NCBI GenBank assembly: GCA_019416425.1 | Contig: DXXK01000019.1 | Location: 1-44,968, forward strand | Origin: Bacteroidales bacterium | GTDB taxonomy: Bacteria; Bacteroidota; Bacteroidia; Bacteroidales; Muribaculaceae | Reading direction: 5' to 3' | DNA length: 44,968 nucleotides | Part shown: positions 33,178 through 42,800 of the stretch, piece by piece | Numbering within the stretch: the first letter of the stretch is position 1 | Layout of the letters: each line of letters starts with the position of its first letter | Made by a program: the position numbers and the translations under genes | Notes under the pieces: model-generated | The model's input: the letters and a program-made list of their open reading frames with translations, nothing else | The model's database searches: none | What the model was told of the DNA's origin: nothing

Positions 33178-33303
33178 CGATAATGTTTTTCCCTTATAAA
33201 GATATAACGAATTCTAACCATGCTTATTCCTCCAGGAAAAAATATTATTTTGAATCAACATAAACCCTGCACGCTGCCGTTCGTTTTCAGAGATGACGGG
33301 ATG

Positions 33304-33690
33304 TCAGACAGTAAGCTCGACCGTGTTGCCTTCGGGATCAGTGATGACGCTCTCATAGCAACCATCTCCCGTAGTACGCGGTTCACCCAGAACTGAAATA
33401 CCGGATTTGCGCATCAATTCCGTCATTTCATCAACCATCTGTCTGCTTCCAAGAGAGATGGCGATGTGACAGAAACCCTGATATTTACCCTTGCTATCAT
33501 GATTTACGATATCAGGTACGTTCATTATTTCGAGGCTGGCACCTCCATCAGGGAATGTGAGGAAATATGAAGTAAAATTCTTTCGCGGATTATGGTACAG
33601 TTCACCGGCAACAGCGCCGAACCATTTGCAATAAAAATCCTTCAACAGTTCGATATCGTTGGCCCAAAGTGCTGTGTGATTTATGTTCAT
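33304..33690 (-). CDS. VOC-superfamily (glyoxalase-like) protein
   Basis: A 128-aa protein with the two beta-alpha-beta-beta-beta modules of the vicinal-oxygen-chelate fold. The putative metal ligands are all present: His in NHTALWAN, Glu in ASLEIMNVP, His in GFCHIAIS and Glu in GNTVELTV. This set is like glyoxalase I, but the substrate could equally be another small molecule. It overlaps the upstream acyltransferase gene by 4 bp (ATGA), indicating coupled translation. Confidence 0.88.
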   Translation of the reverse strand: MNINHTALWANDIELLKDFYCKWFGAVAGELYHNPRKNFTSYFLTFPDGGASLEIMNVPDIVNHDSKGKYQGFCHIAISLGSRQMVDEMTELMRKSGISVLGEPRTTGDGCYESVITDPEGNTVELTV

Positions 33691-34862
33691 GATTTATTTT
33701 TGTGATAAATGAATTTTTCAGATAGCCAGGCCCTAACAGGCAGATCATAAACCTTGACGCTGGCGTAAGCCACGGCAACGGATGCGATGAATATGCTGGC
33801 TGCTACCCAGATATGTGTGCCGAGCGGAGCATCGGCATGTTGAGCCGCCCAGTTCATCTGCACATATATCATTGGATAATGCGTGATGTAGAGCGGATAT
33901 GATATCATGCCGAGGAATTTGCAGACGGCCGTAGTCTTCTTGCCTGTCAGCGGGCTACCGGCACCGGCGGCTACAATGGCGGGATAGACCAGCAGAATCA
34001 CCACGGCACAATAAAGGCCGTTGAGCCACTGATGTGCCTCACCACCGATATGCGGTATGACCAGGGTTGCGGCCACTGCCAACGAGCACCAAGTCATTGC
34101 CCCGCGTTTCAAGTTGATGCGTAGTTTGCTGAGTCGATACAGCAATAAGCCGCCGAAGAAGGGATAGAGCAGACGGCATATGCCTATATATATCTGATCG
34201 GGTGTCAGGCCAAAACCTCCAATAACAGTGTATTTTGCGTAGTCACGGACTGCCAGGAGTCCCGTGGCGTCGATGTTCATGGCCAGGCCTATCGTCAGGA
34301 ACGCCGAGAGGAAAACGAATACGGCAAGAACCACTGTGCTGAACCTACGCACGAACAATGCATATAGTATATTGGCGATGTATTCCCAGAGAAGCGACCA
34401 CTGGGCGCCGTTGAGCGAATTGATTTCCTTCCAGCCCCGTATGTCCATCGACAGAGGCGTCGGGAACATGATGCAGCCCAGGATCATAATCAGCAACAGC
34501 TTCCACCATGGCGTCTGCATTACCAATTCGAACCCGGGCGCCGCGCTGAAATAGAACCAGAAAGCACCGATCAAGGTGCCGAGAATCACCATCGGCTGCA
34601 GACGGATCAGACGCCGTTTGAAAAAATCACATGTCGTCATACGTTTCCAGCGGTCATCGTAGGCGTAGCCGATCACGAAACCCGAAAGCACGAAGAAGAA
34701 ATCCACGGCGAGATATCCGTGATTCAGTATCTGTTCATTAGGTCCTGGTGAATAGGTCTCGAACAGGTGGAACGCCACGACTATCATCGCAGCCACGCCG
34801 CGCAGTCCGTCAAGTATCTCAAACCTCGGTTTCGAGGACAGGGGAATTGTTTCTGATGCCAT
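33687..34862 (-). CDS. Acyltransferase family 3 (OafA-like) membrane protein
   Basis: A 391-aa inner-membrane O-acyltransferase with ~10 helices. The family start EILDGLRGVAAMIVVAFHLFE contains the catalytic His, and GYLAVDFFFVLSGFVIGYAY is the second signature. Such enzymes acetylate or succinylate surface polysaccharides or other envelope glycans. The neighbours (VOC protein and AraC regulator) do not name the substrate. It is divergent from the AraC gene at 34953, with a -7 box TAATTTTG 23 bp upstream of its start. Confidence 0.92.
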   Translation of the reverse strand: MASETIPLSSKPRFEILDGLRGVAAMIVVAFHLFETYSPGPNEQILNHGYLAVDFFFVLSGFVIGYAYDDRWKRMTTCDFFKRRLIRLQPMVILGTLIGAFWFYFSAAPGFELVMQTPWWKLLLIMILGCIMFPTPLSMDIRGWKEINSLNGAQWSLLWEYIANILYALFVRRFSTVVLAVFVFLSAFLTIGLAMNIDATGLLAVRDYAKYTVIGGFGLTPDQIYIGICRLLYPFFGGLLLYRLSKLRINLKRGAMTWCSLAVAATLVIPHIGGEAHQWLNGLYCAVVILLVYPAIVAAGAGSPLTGKKTTAVCKFLGMISYPLYITHYPMIYVQMNWAAQHADAPLGTHIWVAASIFIASVAVAYASVKVYDLPVRAWLSEKFIYHKNKS

Positions 34863-34884
34863 TATCTCTTGTTGTTATCGGCTG

Positions 34885-34892
34885 CAAAATTA
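34885..34892 (-). promoter_or_regulatory. -7 promoter element of the acyltransferase/VOC unit
   Basis: TAATTTTG (minus strand, 34892-34885), only 23-30 bp upstream of the start at 34862. No TTTG at 19-21 bp. Confidence 0.5.
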
Positions 34893-34940
34893 GCAATAAA
34901 TTATTTCACTACATTTACCGAAATTTCAAAATAATTGAAC

Positions 34941-34948
34941 TATATTTG
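34941..34948 (+). promoter_or_regulatory. -7 promoter element of the AraC gene, nearly leaderless
   Basis: TATATTTG matches TAnnTTTG and ends 4 bp before the ATG at 34953. With the usual 5-8 bp from box to transcription start, the mRNA would begin at or next to the start codon. Confidence 0.5.
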
Positions 34949-34952
34949 CAAC

Positions 34953-35786
34953 ATGAATAAATGTGCATTTATATTTGATGATGTCAGATTAAGTCCAGAC
35001 AGGCAGATAGGGCTTCATTCCTACAACAACTGGGAATTGTCGTATGTGCTGACCGGTTCCGGTACCCGGACAATCGGAGAGCATACCGAACCATTCCGAT
35101 CCGGGGAAATAATACTGATACCGCCGAATATACCGCATGTATGGCGGTTCACTCCCGATGACACGGATGCTGATGGATATATCGCCAATATCTCGGTGTA
35201 TTTCGACACACCCGCACTGGAATCATTAGGGATATTGATTCCTGAGTTATCGGGTGTCATGGGACGTATCGAGCAACTTGACCATGCCGTCAGTTATACA
35301 GGAGAGAAACTTAATGCCATTCAACAACTGATGTTCAGTATGAGAGGAAAGACACCCGTGGATCGTGTTCCGCTGATGATGGAACTGCTTATAGAGATAT
35401 CAGATGTCGCCGACAGCATTTACGCGGGAAAAAGAAGTTGCCTTACACGCACTGAACGGAGGCTTGAAGCCGTCAGGGTGTACTGTGCCTGCAACTATTC
35501 CCGACAGATTACTCTCGATGAGATAAGCAGACATGTCGGCACGAACAAATCTGCATTCTGCACTTTTATGCGTAACAATACCGACTCCAGCTTTTCAGAA
35601 TATCTCAATGACATCCGTCTCGAAAAGGCACGGACAATGCTCTTCAACACTGACCACAGCATTTCGGGAATAGCTGTGGATTGCGGTTTCCAAAATGTCA
35701 CCTACTTCAACCGGTTGTTCAAAAAACGATTCAACCTTACTCCAAAAGAGATCCGCATCCGGGACTGCCAGGAGTCTAAGATCTGA
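34953..35786 (+). CDS. AraC family regulator with cupin-like sensor domain
   Basis: A 277-aa transcription factor. The N-terminal half is a cupin-type AraC ligand domain (residues ~15-90: NNWELSYVLTGSGTRTIGE, EIILIPPNIPHVW). The C-terminal double HTH (residues ~170-272) has ITLDEISRHVGTNKSAFCTFM and HSISGIAVDCGFQNVTYFNRLFKK. The ATG at 34953 is chosen; an upstream in-frame TTG lies inside the promoter box. It is divergent from the acyltransferase/VOC unit, a plausible target, and converges on the exported flavodoxin gene across a strong terminator. The ligand is unknown. Confidence 0.9.
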   Translation: MNKCAFIFDDVRLSPDRQIGLHSYNNWELSYVLTGSGTRTIGEHTEPFRSGEIILIPPNIPHVWRFTPDDTDADGYIANISVYFDTPALESLGILIPELSGVMGRIEQLDHAVSYTGEKLNAIQQLMFSMRGKTPVDRVPLMMELLIEISDVADSIYAGKRSCLTRTERRLEAVRVYCACNYSRQITLDEISRHVGTNKSAFCTFMRNNTDSSFSEYLNDIRLEKARTMLFNTDHSISGIAVDCGFQNVTYFNRLFKKRFNLTPKEIRIRDCQESKI

Positions 35787-35861
35787 ACGACCACGTAGCT
35801 GCATTGCATAATAATAACACACTTTCTGAAAGGCAAGGACATTCTGAGGAACATTACAACA

Positions 35862-35890
35862 AAAAACTCGCTGGAATCCAGCGAGTTTTT
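35862..35890. terminator. Bidirectional terminator between AraC and flavodoxin genes
   Basis: A 14-bp perfect stem: AAAAACTCGCTGGA (35862-35875) and TCCAGCGAGTTTTT (35877-35890). A and T tracts at either end make it work on both strands. It lies between two convergent stops (35786 and 35922). Confidence 0.9.
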
Positions 35891-35921
35891 GCATCTTCAT
35901 ATGAAAGTAATGGCGCTTCTT

Positions 35922-36644
35922 TCATTTCGTTACAAGGGTTTTCCTGCCGTTGATGACGTACAGGCCATTTGGCAGATTGGAATTTGTTTCAGCTTTAGCC
36001 GGAAATCTCATCCCGGAAAGTGAATAAACCATAGACATGCTTGCATGATTGGCTGTGACACTCCCGATTTCCGAAGTCAGGTTGTTGTAGTCGATGTCCC
36101 GAAGCCATTGTTCCAGCATGGATTTGGCATTTGAAGTCTGAGAGCTGCGTATCCAGAGACTCGGTGACAGGAATTTGCCATCCGGAACAAGCCTCCTGGC
36201 ATCGCTTTCCACGCCGCTGATACCGCTGCTTGCGCTCGACACTATCAGTCCTATATTCTTACCGGCCATATCCTTACCGTGTTGAAAAAGGAATGACTGT
36301 AAGGGAGCAGCCATATTGCTCCACCATAGCGGGGCTCCGATGATGATTGTGGAATATTGCGATATGTCGACATTTACGGGGTCGATTGCAGGATACGATG
36401 CCGCATCGTCGGGATTTTCGCGGATGGCCGCAATCAGCGCGCTGCCGACAGCGTAGTTGTTGGCGGCATAGTCAAGCCCTTTATCAGCAGGCTCTACCTC
36501 GATTACATCCGCCTCGATCTGAGCGCTAAGCTCATTGACTATGCGCTCCACGTTGTTCGTGTAGCTGTAATAGACTATCATAGTCTTTGCCTGCATGCCG
36601 AGCACACTCGCAATCGCTATGGCAGCAAATAATATTCTCTTCAT
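35922..36644 (-). CDS. Exported flavodoxin with T9SS-like C-terminal domain
   Basis: A 240-aa protein. A Sec signal peptide (MKRILFAAIAIASVLGMQA) precedes a flavodoxin domain (TMIVYYSYTNNVERIV phosphate loop, then IIIGAPLWWSNMAAPLQSFL and GLIVSSASSG). After residue ~195 comes a tail, SMVYSLSGMRFPAK and LPNGLYVINGRKTLV, that looks like a type IX secretion sorting domain (VYsLxG...lxxGlYivxgxK). Flavodoxins are normally cytoplasmic, so an exported one with a sorting tail is unusual. It is divergent from an AraC gene at 36831; a -7 box (36674-36667) lies 23 bp upstream. Confidence 0.88.
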   Translation of the reverse strand: MKRILFAAIAIASVLGMQAKTMIVYYSYTNNVERIVNELSAQIEADVIEVEPADKGLDYAANNYAVGSALIAAIRENPDDAASYPAIDPVNVDISQYSTIIIGAPLWWSNMAAPLQSFLFQHGKDMAGKNIGLIVSSASSGISGVESDARRLVPDGKFLSPSLWIRSSQTSNAKSMLEQWLRDIDYNNLTSEIGSVTANHASMSMVYSLSGMRFPAKAETNSNLPNGLYVINGRKTLVTK

Positions 36645-36666
36645 GGGTCTGTTTGTTTTGATATTG

Positions 36667-36674
36667 CAAAATTA
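36667..36674 (-). promoter_or_regulatory. -7 promoter element of the exported flavodoxin gene
   Basis: TAATTTTG (minus strand), 23-30 bp upstream of the start at 36644. No -33 TTTG at the usual spacing. Confidence 0.5.
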
Positions 36675-36802
36675 GCGCCGATTTATCAACTATAAAAACC
36701 CGGTTTCAAGGATTTATGCCCCTTTTTCCGGGTATGCTGTCTGTTCCGAAAAATTGGTTACTATATCCCGAAAGCGGATTTTTACAAACCGCCGTTAATT
36801 AG

Positions 36803-36810
36803 TAATTTTG
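36803..36810 (+). promoter_or_regulatory. -7 promoter element of the AraC/acetyltransferase unit
   Basis: TAATTTTG, 20 bp before the ATG at 36831. Upstream are two CCGAAA repeats (36746-36751 and 36768-36773; 22 bp apart) that might be regulator half-sites. No -33 TTTG. Confidence 0.5.
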
Positions 36811-36830
36811 CACTTGAAAACTAAAGCATC

Positions 36831-37730
36831 ATGGCAAACGAAGTAAAAATAGACACCATACGCCGTCTCAACGACTATTACGGATTCGAGCATCTGAACC
36901 CGATGATTGCCGTCGGACATTATGAAGGAGAGCCGGAACCCGGTGCCACCACATATGATTTCGGCGTTTATGCCATTTATATAAAGGAGACCAAAGGCTG
37001 TGAGCTGAACTACGGCCTCACTAAGTATGACTTCGATGAAATGTCGGTCACTGCCTTTGCTCCCGGCCAGAAAGTCACGACCGTCGTGGAAGAGGGACAG
37101 GAACAGCCACGCTGGACGGTGCTTGCCTTCCATCCCGATTTTCTTGCACGCACATCGTTAGGCAGCAAGATGTCGTCATACGGTTATTTCTCCTACAACA
37201 GCAACGAGGCTCTGCATCTTTCGAAGGAAGAAGTGGATCTGCTGAGTGCCGTTCTCTCACTGATTAAGAGGGAGATGAGACACAGCATTGACCGTCATTC
37301 GCGCTCCATCATAATATCCCATATTGAGGTATTTCTCGATTATTGCCTGCGTTTCTACGAGCGTCAGTTCTATTCGCGCGAGGTAATAAACAGCACCGTC
37401 ATCGAGAAATTCAATGCTCTGCTTGATGGATATATGGCAAATGAAATCAGGGAACAGGGGTTGCCGACAGTGGCATATTTCGCAGACAGGCTGAACCTGT
37501 CGCCCGGATATTTCGGCGAGCTTGTCAAGACAAATACCGGCACAACGGCTAAGGACATGATTGCCGACCGCCTGGTAAGCACCGCACGGGAACTGCTCAA
37601 CGACCTTTCCCTGTCAGTGACGCAGGTGGGCGATATGCTCGGCTTTGAATATCCGCAGCACTTTGTCCGTTTCTTCAAGCGTCGCACAGGCCGTACTCCG
37701 AAGGAATACAGGACCATATCAGCCAACTGA
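36831..37730 (+). CDS. AraC family transcriptional regulator
   Basis: A 299-aa regulator. The N-terminal ~175 residues form a ligand domain of the cupin-like type seen in Bacteroidota AraC proteins (IYIKETKGCELNYGLTKYDF; WTVLAFHPDFL). The C-terminal double HTH lies at residues ~200-296 (PTVAYFADRLNLSPGYFGELVK; SVTQVGDMLGFEYPQHFVRFFKR). It is divergent from the exported flavodoxin gene and followed 29 bp later by a hexapeptide acetyltransferase gene; both neighbours are plausible targets. The effector is unknown. Confidence 0.92.
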   Translation: MANEVKIDTIRRLNDYYGFEHLNPMIAVGHYEGEPEPGATTYDFGVYAIYIKETKGCELNYGLTKYDFDEMSVTAFAPGQKVTTVVEEGQEQPRWTVLAFHPDFLARTSLGSKMSSYGYFSYNSNEALHLSKEEVDLLSAVLSLIKREMRHSIDRHSRSIIISHIEVFLDYCLRFYERQFYSREVINSTVIEKFNALLDGYMANEIREQGLPTVAYFADRLNLSPGYFGELVKTNTGTTAKDMIADRLVSTARELLNDLSLSVTQVGDMLGFEYPQHFVRFFKRRTGRTPKEYRTISAN

Positions 37731-37759
37731 ATAATTACAAATACAAGACATATAAGACA

Positions 37760-38326
37760 ATGAGACACGAAATTTTTGACAGGGACGTGCGCGGCGAGAT
37801 GGTATCGCCGAATGATCCCGGCTATGATCTGCTGATAACCGACATCTTCGACACGATGAAGACAGCCACCGAGATGAATACCGGCTACCGAACGCCGGAG
37901 GAGGTACATGAGTTCATGGGGCGCATACTTGACAAGCCTCTCGACGAGTCAACCACTGTACTTCCACCCCTCTATATCGACTACGGCAAGCCTGTCACTA
38001 TCGGCAAACGGTGCTTCATCCAGCAATGCTGCACCTTCTTCGGTCGCGGAGGCATAGAAATCGGCGACGATGTGTTTATAGGCCCCAAATGCAACCTGAT
38101 TACCATCAACCACGATGTCAACCCTGACAACCGCAGCGCGACCTATGGCAAGCCCATAAAGATCGAGGATAAAGTCTGGCTCGGCATCAACGTCACTGTC
38201 CTCCAGGGAGTGACACTCGGCTACGGCTGTATCGTCGGAGCCAATTCTGTCGTGACAAAGGATGTGCCGCCAATGACAATCGCAGCCGGCAATCCGGCAC
38301 GAATCATCAAGAAAATCGAGGTCTGA
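37760..38326 (+). CDS. Hexapeptide-repeat sugar O-acetyltransferase
   Basis: A 188-aa cytoplasmic acetyl-CoA transferase of the maltose/galactoside acetyltransferase group. An N-terminal helical segment (residues ~5-55) precedes the left-handed beta-helix (IGKRCFIQQCCTFFGRGGIEIGDDVFIGP ... in pieces through VGANSVVTKDVPP). The catalytic His is in LITINHDVNP, and the acceptor loop AAGNPARIIKKI closes the chain. It is likely co-transcribed with the AraC gene. The acceptor sugar is unknown. Confidence 0.9.
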   Translation: MRHEIFDRDVRGEMVSPNDPGYDLLITDIFDTMKTATEMNTGYRTPEEVHEFMGRILDKPLDESTTVLPPLYIDYGKPVTIGKRCFIQQCCTFFGRGGIEIGDDVFIGPKCNLITINHDVNPDNRSATYGKPIKIEDKVWLGINVTVLQGVTLGYGCIVGANSVVTKDVPPMTIAAGNPARIIKKIEV

Positions 38327-38537
38327 TTACATCATCTTTACGTCAGAATTAACTGATTCTCCTCACAAGACAAATAAACGCACAAGAATAGTTGACTGAA
38401 CTTGAAATGTGTTTGGCAAGAGAATTTTATGACTGCCATAATAAGTTATTCTGTAAAGGAGGCGGTAAAGCGTGACAATCTTCTTGATTTGCGCCACCTC
38501 GTCAGTTACGGGAACATGGAAGACACCCCCAGGACCT

Positions 38538-38573
38538 GTATGGCAAAGGCAGGTTGCCCTGCCTTTGCCATAC
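38538..38573. terminator. 16-bp perfect hairpin between acetyltransferase and TolC genes
   Basis: GTATGGCAAAGGCAGG (38538-38553), loop TTGC, CCTGCCTTTGCCATAC (38558-38573). It lies 17 bp past the stop of the minus-strand TolC gene and 211 bp past the plus-strand acetyltransferase stop. There is no T-run on either strand, so it may be an atypical terminator, an mRNA 3'-end protector or another element. The rest of 38327-38590 holds no gene I can support. Confidence 0.55.
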
Positions 38574-38590
38574 ACGAGTTTCTGTGCCGA

Positions 38591-39847
38591 TTACCTTCCT
38601 GTCGATATAAGATACTCTGTCTTTTTTATTTCATAAGTGGAATATGCCTCACAATATCGGTCTTTGCTCTGTTGAAAAAGTGTCTGGGCTTCGAGCAAAT
38701 CACTCATAGTGGAAATGCCAGCTTTGTAGTAGTTTTCATTAAGTCGGAGATTCTCGGCTGCCTGTTCAATTGATTTCTTTGCAAGTATAGCCTGTTGGTA
38801 CGCATTGTATAGGTCATTTTGAGATTTACGCATCCTGATTACCAACTGCTCCTGTCCGTCGTTGAGTTGCGTTCTGGCATTTTCACAGGCAAGTTTCTGT
38901 TTTTTCATCGTATGCGGGGCTTTCCATGAAATAGGGATTGAAACCGTTACAAGACCCATGAGTGAATTTTGCGACGGACCCATGAAATTCTGGAACATAT
39001 ATCCGCCACTTATGGACACAGTAGGCAAAAATTCTCCGAGCGTTATTTTCTTCTGCAAGCGTGCAGCCTCAACGCTTTTGTCAAGCAGTCTGTATTCTGT
39101 CGTAGCCAAAACCGCATCACCGTGATTGACAAAAAGAGATTCCGGCGATTCAAGAGGATGTTGCATGTCGATTGCCAGTTCCAAAGAATCCGTATCCAAA
39201 CCCATACATTGCGCCAGAAGCATTTTCAGGACACCGATATTGTTTTCCACATCAATATATGCGCTTCTATTATCATTAAGGCGAAGATTAACCTGTAATA
39301 AATCATTCGGCTTTGTAATGCCTGCTTTCACGGCATTGGCGACTTCGCGTTGTATAGTATCAAGAAGGCAACGGGCACTTTCAAGAGTATGCACTTTTTC
39401 CGTAAGAGCCACAATCTGCCAATAATATTGGTCAACGGTCAGTCTGACTTCATTGGCGGCCTGGATACGCTGTATTTCACTGATCTCAACTCCGAGTTTA
39501 GCCATCTTGTAGCCATTGAATATCCTTCCTCCGGCATATAGGGGTAATGAAGCCATCGCATTCGCATACCACCCACCGTCAAGCATCTCCATAGACTGAG
39601 GCCCCATATCCATTTTTATCATGTAATCGCTGGCTTTCATTCCACCGCCTCCGACCGACAATGAAGGAAAGAAATTGGCAAGTGCCTCTTTCTTTCCCTG
39701 CATGGCAGACAAGGCATCGTTATTTGCCATTTTTATACGGGCATTGTGAGCCAATGCCATGTCGCGACATTCGCCAAGATTACATCTCTTTTGTGCCGAT
39801 GCCGTTACTGCCAGCACCAGTGATATTATTAAAAGTAATTTTTTCAT
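38591..39847 (-). CDS. TolC-family outer-membrane efflux channel
   Basis: A 418-aa outer-membrane factor with signal peptide MKKLLLIISLVLAVTASAQ. Two OEP repeats of long coiled helices (residues ~25-210 and ~225-415) form the TolC barrel and tunnel. Its start overlaps the RND pump stop by 4 bp (ATGA), so it is the last gene of a coupled adaptor-pump-channel operon and supplies the outer-membrane exit. Confidence 0.93.
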   Translation of the reverse strand: MKKLLLIISLVLAVTASAQKRCNLGECRDMALAHNARIKMANNDALSAMQGKKEALANFFPSLSVGGGGMKASDYMIKMDMGPQSMEMLDGGWYANAMASLPLYAGGRIFNGYKMAKLGVEISEIQRIQAANEVRLTVDQYYWQIVALTEKVHTLESARCLLDTIQREVANAVKAGITKPNDLLQVNLRLNDNRSAYIDVENNIGVLKMLLAQCMGLDTDSLELAIDMQHPLESPESLFVNHGDAVLATTEYRLLDKSVEAARLQKKITLGEFLPTVSISGGYMFQNFMGPSQNSLMGLVTVSIPISWKAPHTMKKQKLACENARTQLNDGQEQLVIRMRKSQNDLYNAYQQAILAKKSIEQAAENLRLNENYYKAGISTMSDLLEAQTLFQQSKDRYCEAYSTYEIKKTEYLISTGR

Positions 39848-42800
39848 TTCTGTCTATGTATTTTCCAATAAATTACCGGAAGGACTGTTACAACGAGTAT
39901 CAGCGCGCCGATTCCTCCGAAAAGGATAGTGATTCCGACGGGCTTCCACATGGCTGAGCCGGAGATTATCATCGGCACAACACCAACCGCGGTAGTTACC
40001 GTTGTAAGGAAAATCGGCACCATTCTCCGCTTGCCGGCTTCCAATGCCGCCTCGCGTGGAGTCTTGCCATTTTTCAATCCATCTTCAGCGTGTTCAAATA
40101 TCAGGATTTCATTGCGCATGATAAGTCCCATTAGAGTAATAAAGCCGAATATTGTTGTCAATCCCATTGTTGTCCGGGTTGAGAACAGACAGAACATGGC
40201 TCCCGGCACAAATAAAAGTACGGCAAACATACATACCAGAGTCAGCGCGTAACTCTTGAAATTGAACAGCAAAAAGAAGAAGATAATAATCATGGCTATA
40301 CCAAGCCCGGCACCGAGCTGTGGCAGGCTTTCATTATCATTTTCAATCTCTCCGCCGATTTCGGTAGTCACACCTTGCGGCAGACGTATGTTCTCGTTGA
40401 CATATTTTTGCAAATCAGGCACGATTTCTTCTGCCATCATTGTGCGTGGCAGTTCAGCCGTTACTGTCAGGCATCTCACACCATTACGGTGGACTATTTT
40501 CGATTCGCTCCATTTGGGGATAACCTGAGCAATTTGCCTTAAAGGTACTGTCTTCGCCGAGGTCATCGGCTGGACAGGCAAATTGTCGAATTTGTCAAAA
40601 TCGGCATTGCCCCAGCTATTGTTCTTGAGAACCACCGGCAATCCATAATCGTCCTCCCAGATTGTGGTCACAAAACGGTCATTTGTATGCGACATAAGTT
40701 GCAGCGACGTGGTCTGACGGTTCAACCCCAGACGGGATGCCGCTTTTTCATCAAGCGTTACCTCCACAACCGGTTCAGGCTGCTCAAAGTCGGTGCGTAC
40801 CCAAAGTAAATCAGGGTTCTGACGCATATACTGCATCAGATGGTCTGCGGCATAGTGCATGGAATCAGGATTATCACCGTAAAAACGGAATTCCAATGCT
40901 TGAAACACTTGCGAATCAAGCTGTTTGAACTTAACAAAAGCATTTGGGAAAGCCTCCGACAGTTTTTCAGTGTATTCATCCACAAGTTCAACTGTCGCGT
41001 CATTGGATGTAGTGTTTACAATGAACTGCGCGAAATTCTTTCCACCCTGTTTCGGAGTATAGGAGGCTTGAAAACGAGGGGAAGCACACCCTTTGAACGA
41101 TGTTATTGCCTTGACCCTCTCATCTTTGCTCAATACATTATAAACGGAATCAGTCACAGCCACTGTTTCCGCCAGCCCGGTTCCTTTAGGCAGATATATT
41201 TCGACCGCAAACTGGTCCCGTTCCGAACAAGACATCATTCTCTTCTTTATTCCTCCGGCGAAGAAAAGCGTCGACAGCATCAGTGCGGCTGCAATTCCGA
41301 GCGTCAGCCACGCATGGGCGAATACCCATTCAAGAAGTCTGTCATATGCCTGCTGAACATAGTCTGTTATTGTTTTCTTTCCCTCCTTGCGGTTCTTTTT
41401 CTTAATTAGAATAACCGCGAGAATAGGCACGACAACCATAGCGACAAAGAGTGAGGTCATCAGGTTAATTGCTATCGTAATCGGGAAGTCATGCAGAAAA
41501 TCTCCTTTCTGGCCGGTGCAGGTAATCAGAAGCGGGAAGAAAATAGCGCTGATGCAGGCTGTGGCCAGAAGCATGGCAAGAAAATACTCCGACACGCTTT
41601 TACAGGCTGCGTGCCAACGGCTGTAACCTTTATTGAGGTATTCAAGATAACCGTCAATTACAATGACCGAGTCGTCCACCACCATGCCAAGCACTACAAT
41701 CATCGCGGCAAGCGTTATGGTATTCAACGGTATGCCCACAAGATACATGATGCCCAATGATATGAATGTAGTCACCGGAATGGCTGTGGAGGCTACAAGT
41801 GCAGAGCTTATCGGAAACAGAATCATCATCATCAGAATGATTACAGCCATTGATATGAACAGGTCGCGGAGAAAAGAATTGACACTGGCGTTTACAACTC
41901 CGGCCTGATCGCTTATGCAGTCAATAACCACATCTTCCGGCAATGATGTCGCCTTTATTTCAGCAAGCATCTTTTCAACATCTTTGCCATATTGCACGAT
42001 ATTGTTTCCCGCAAGCATCTCCATCGAGATTATGACACAGCGGTTGCCATTGTATTCTATATAGCCCCCGGTCTGGTCATATCCACGGGTAACAGATGCG
42101 ATATCCCTTATTCTGACCACATGATTGCCGCCATCGCTGTATATTATCTGATCCGCTATTTCATCTTCGCCTTTTAATGATGGGCTTACATGGATAGGGG
42201 TATCGTTGCTCCAACCTCCAAGACTGCCGCTGACAGTCGTGATTCCCTGTCCTGACAACACATCTATAATTACCTGCGGGCTAATCCCGTATTCTGAAAG
42301 ACGGTTGTAATCCACGTTTATCACAATCTGTTCTTTTAGATTGCCCAAAACCCTCACGTTGGAGACCGACGGTAGTTGTCTCAACCTGTCGCCGATAAGT
42401 TCACAGTATTTGTCAAGCTCCCGATAGCTCCGGCTGTCGCTTTCCACCGCGACCAGCAATGCCGAAGTATCTCCGAACTCATCATTTACAACCACATCTA
42501 CCACTCCTTTGGGCAATGAGGATTTGAAACTGTTGAGTCCGTGCTTTATCTTGCTCCACACCTCATCCTTGTCGGATACATCGTCATTCAGTTCAACCAT
42601 TACGCTGCAAAGCCCGTTCTGGCTGGTGCTGACGGTCTTAGCCCTGTTGACCTCCTTGAATGTGAACAAATATCTTTCAAGAGGCTTTACCAATTGTTCC
42701 TCGACTTCCTCGCTTGTAGCACCGGGATATATCCCTACAACAACCCCTGTCCGCAGAGTAAAATCGGGAAATTCCGCTTTGGGCATTTTGTCCAGCCCAT

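Noticed and set aside
38363..38575. A 70-codon minus-strand frame (PGGVFHVPVTDEVAQIKK...) between the acetyltransferase and TolC genes
   Set aside because: No recognised family, it runs through the 16-bp hairpin, and it has no clear promoter or ribosome site; it could be a gene remnant but I cannot support it.
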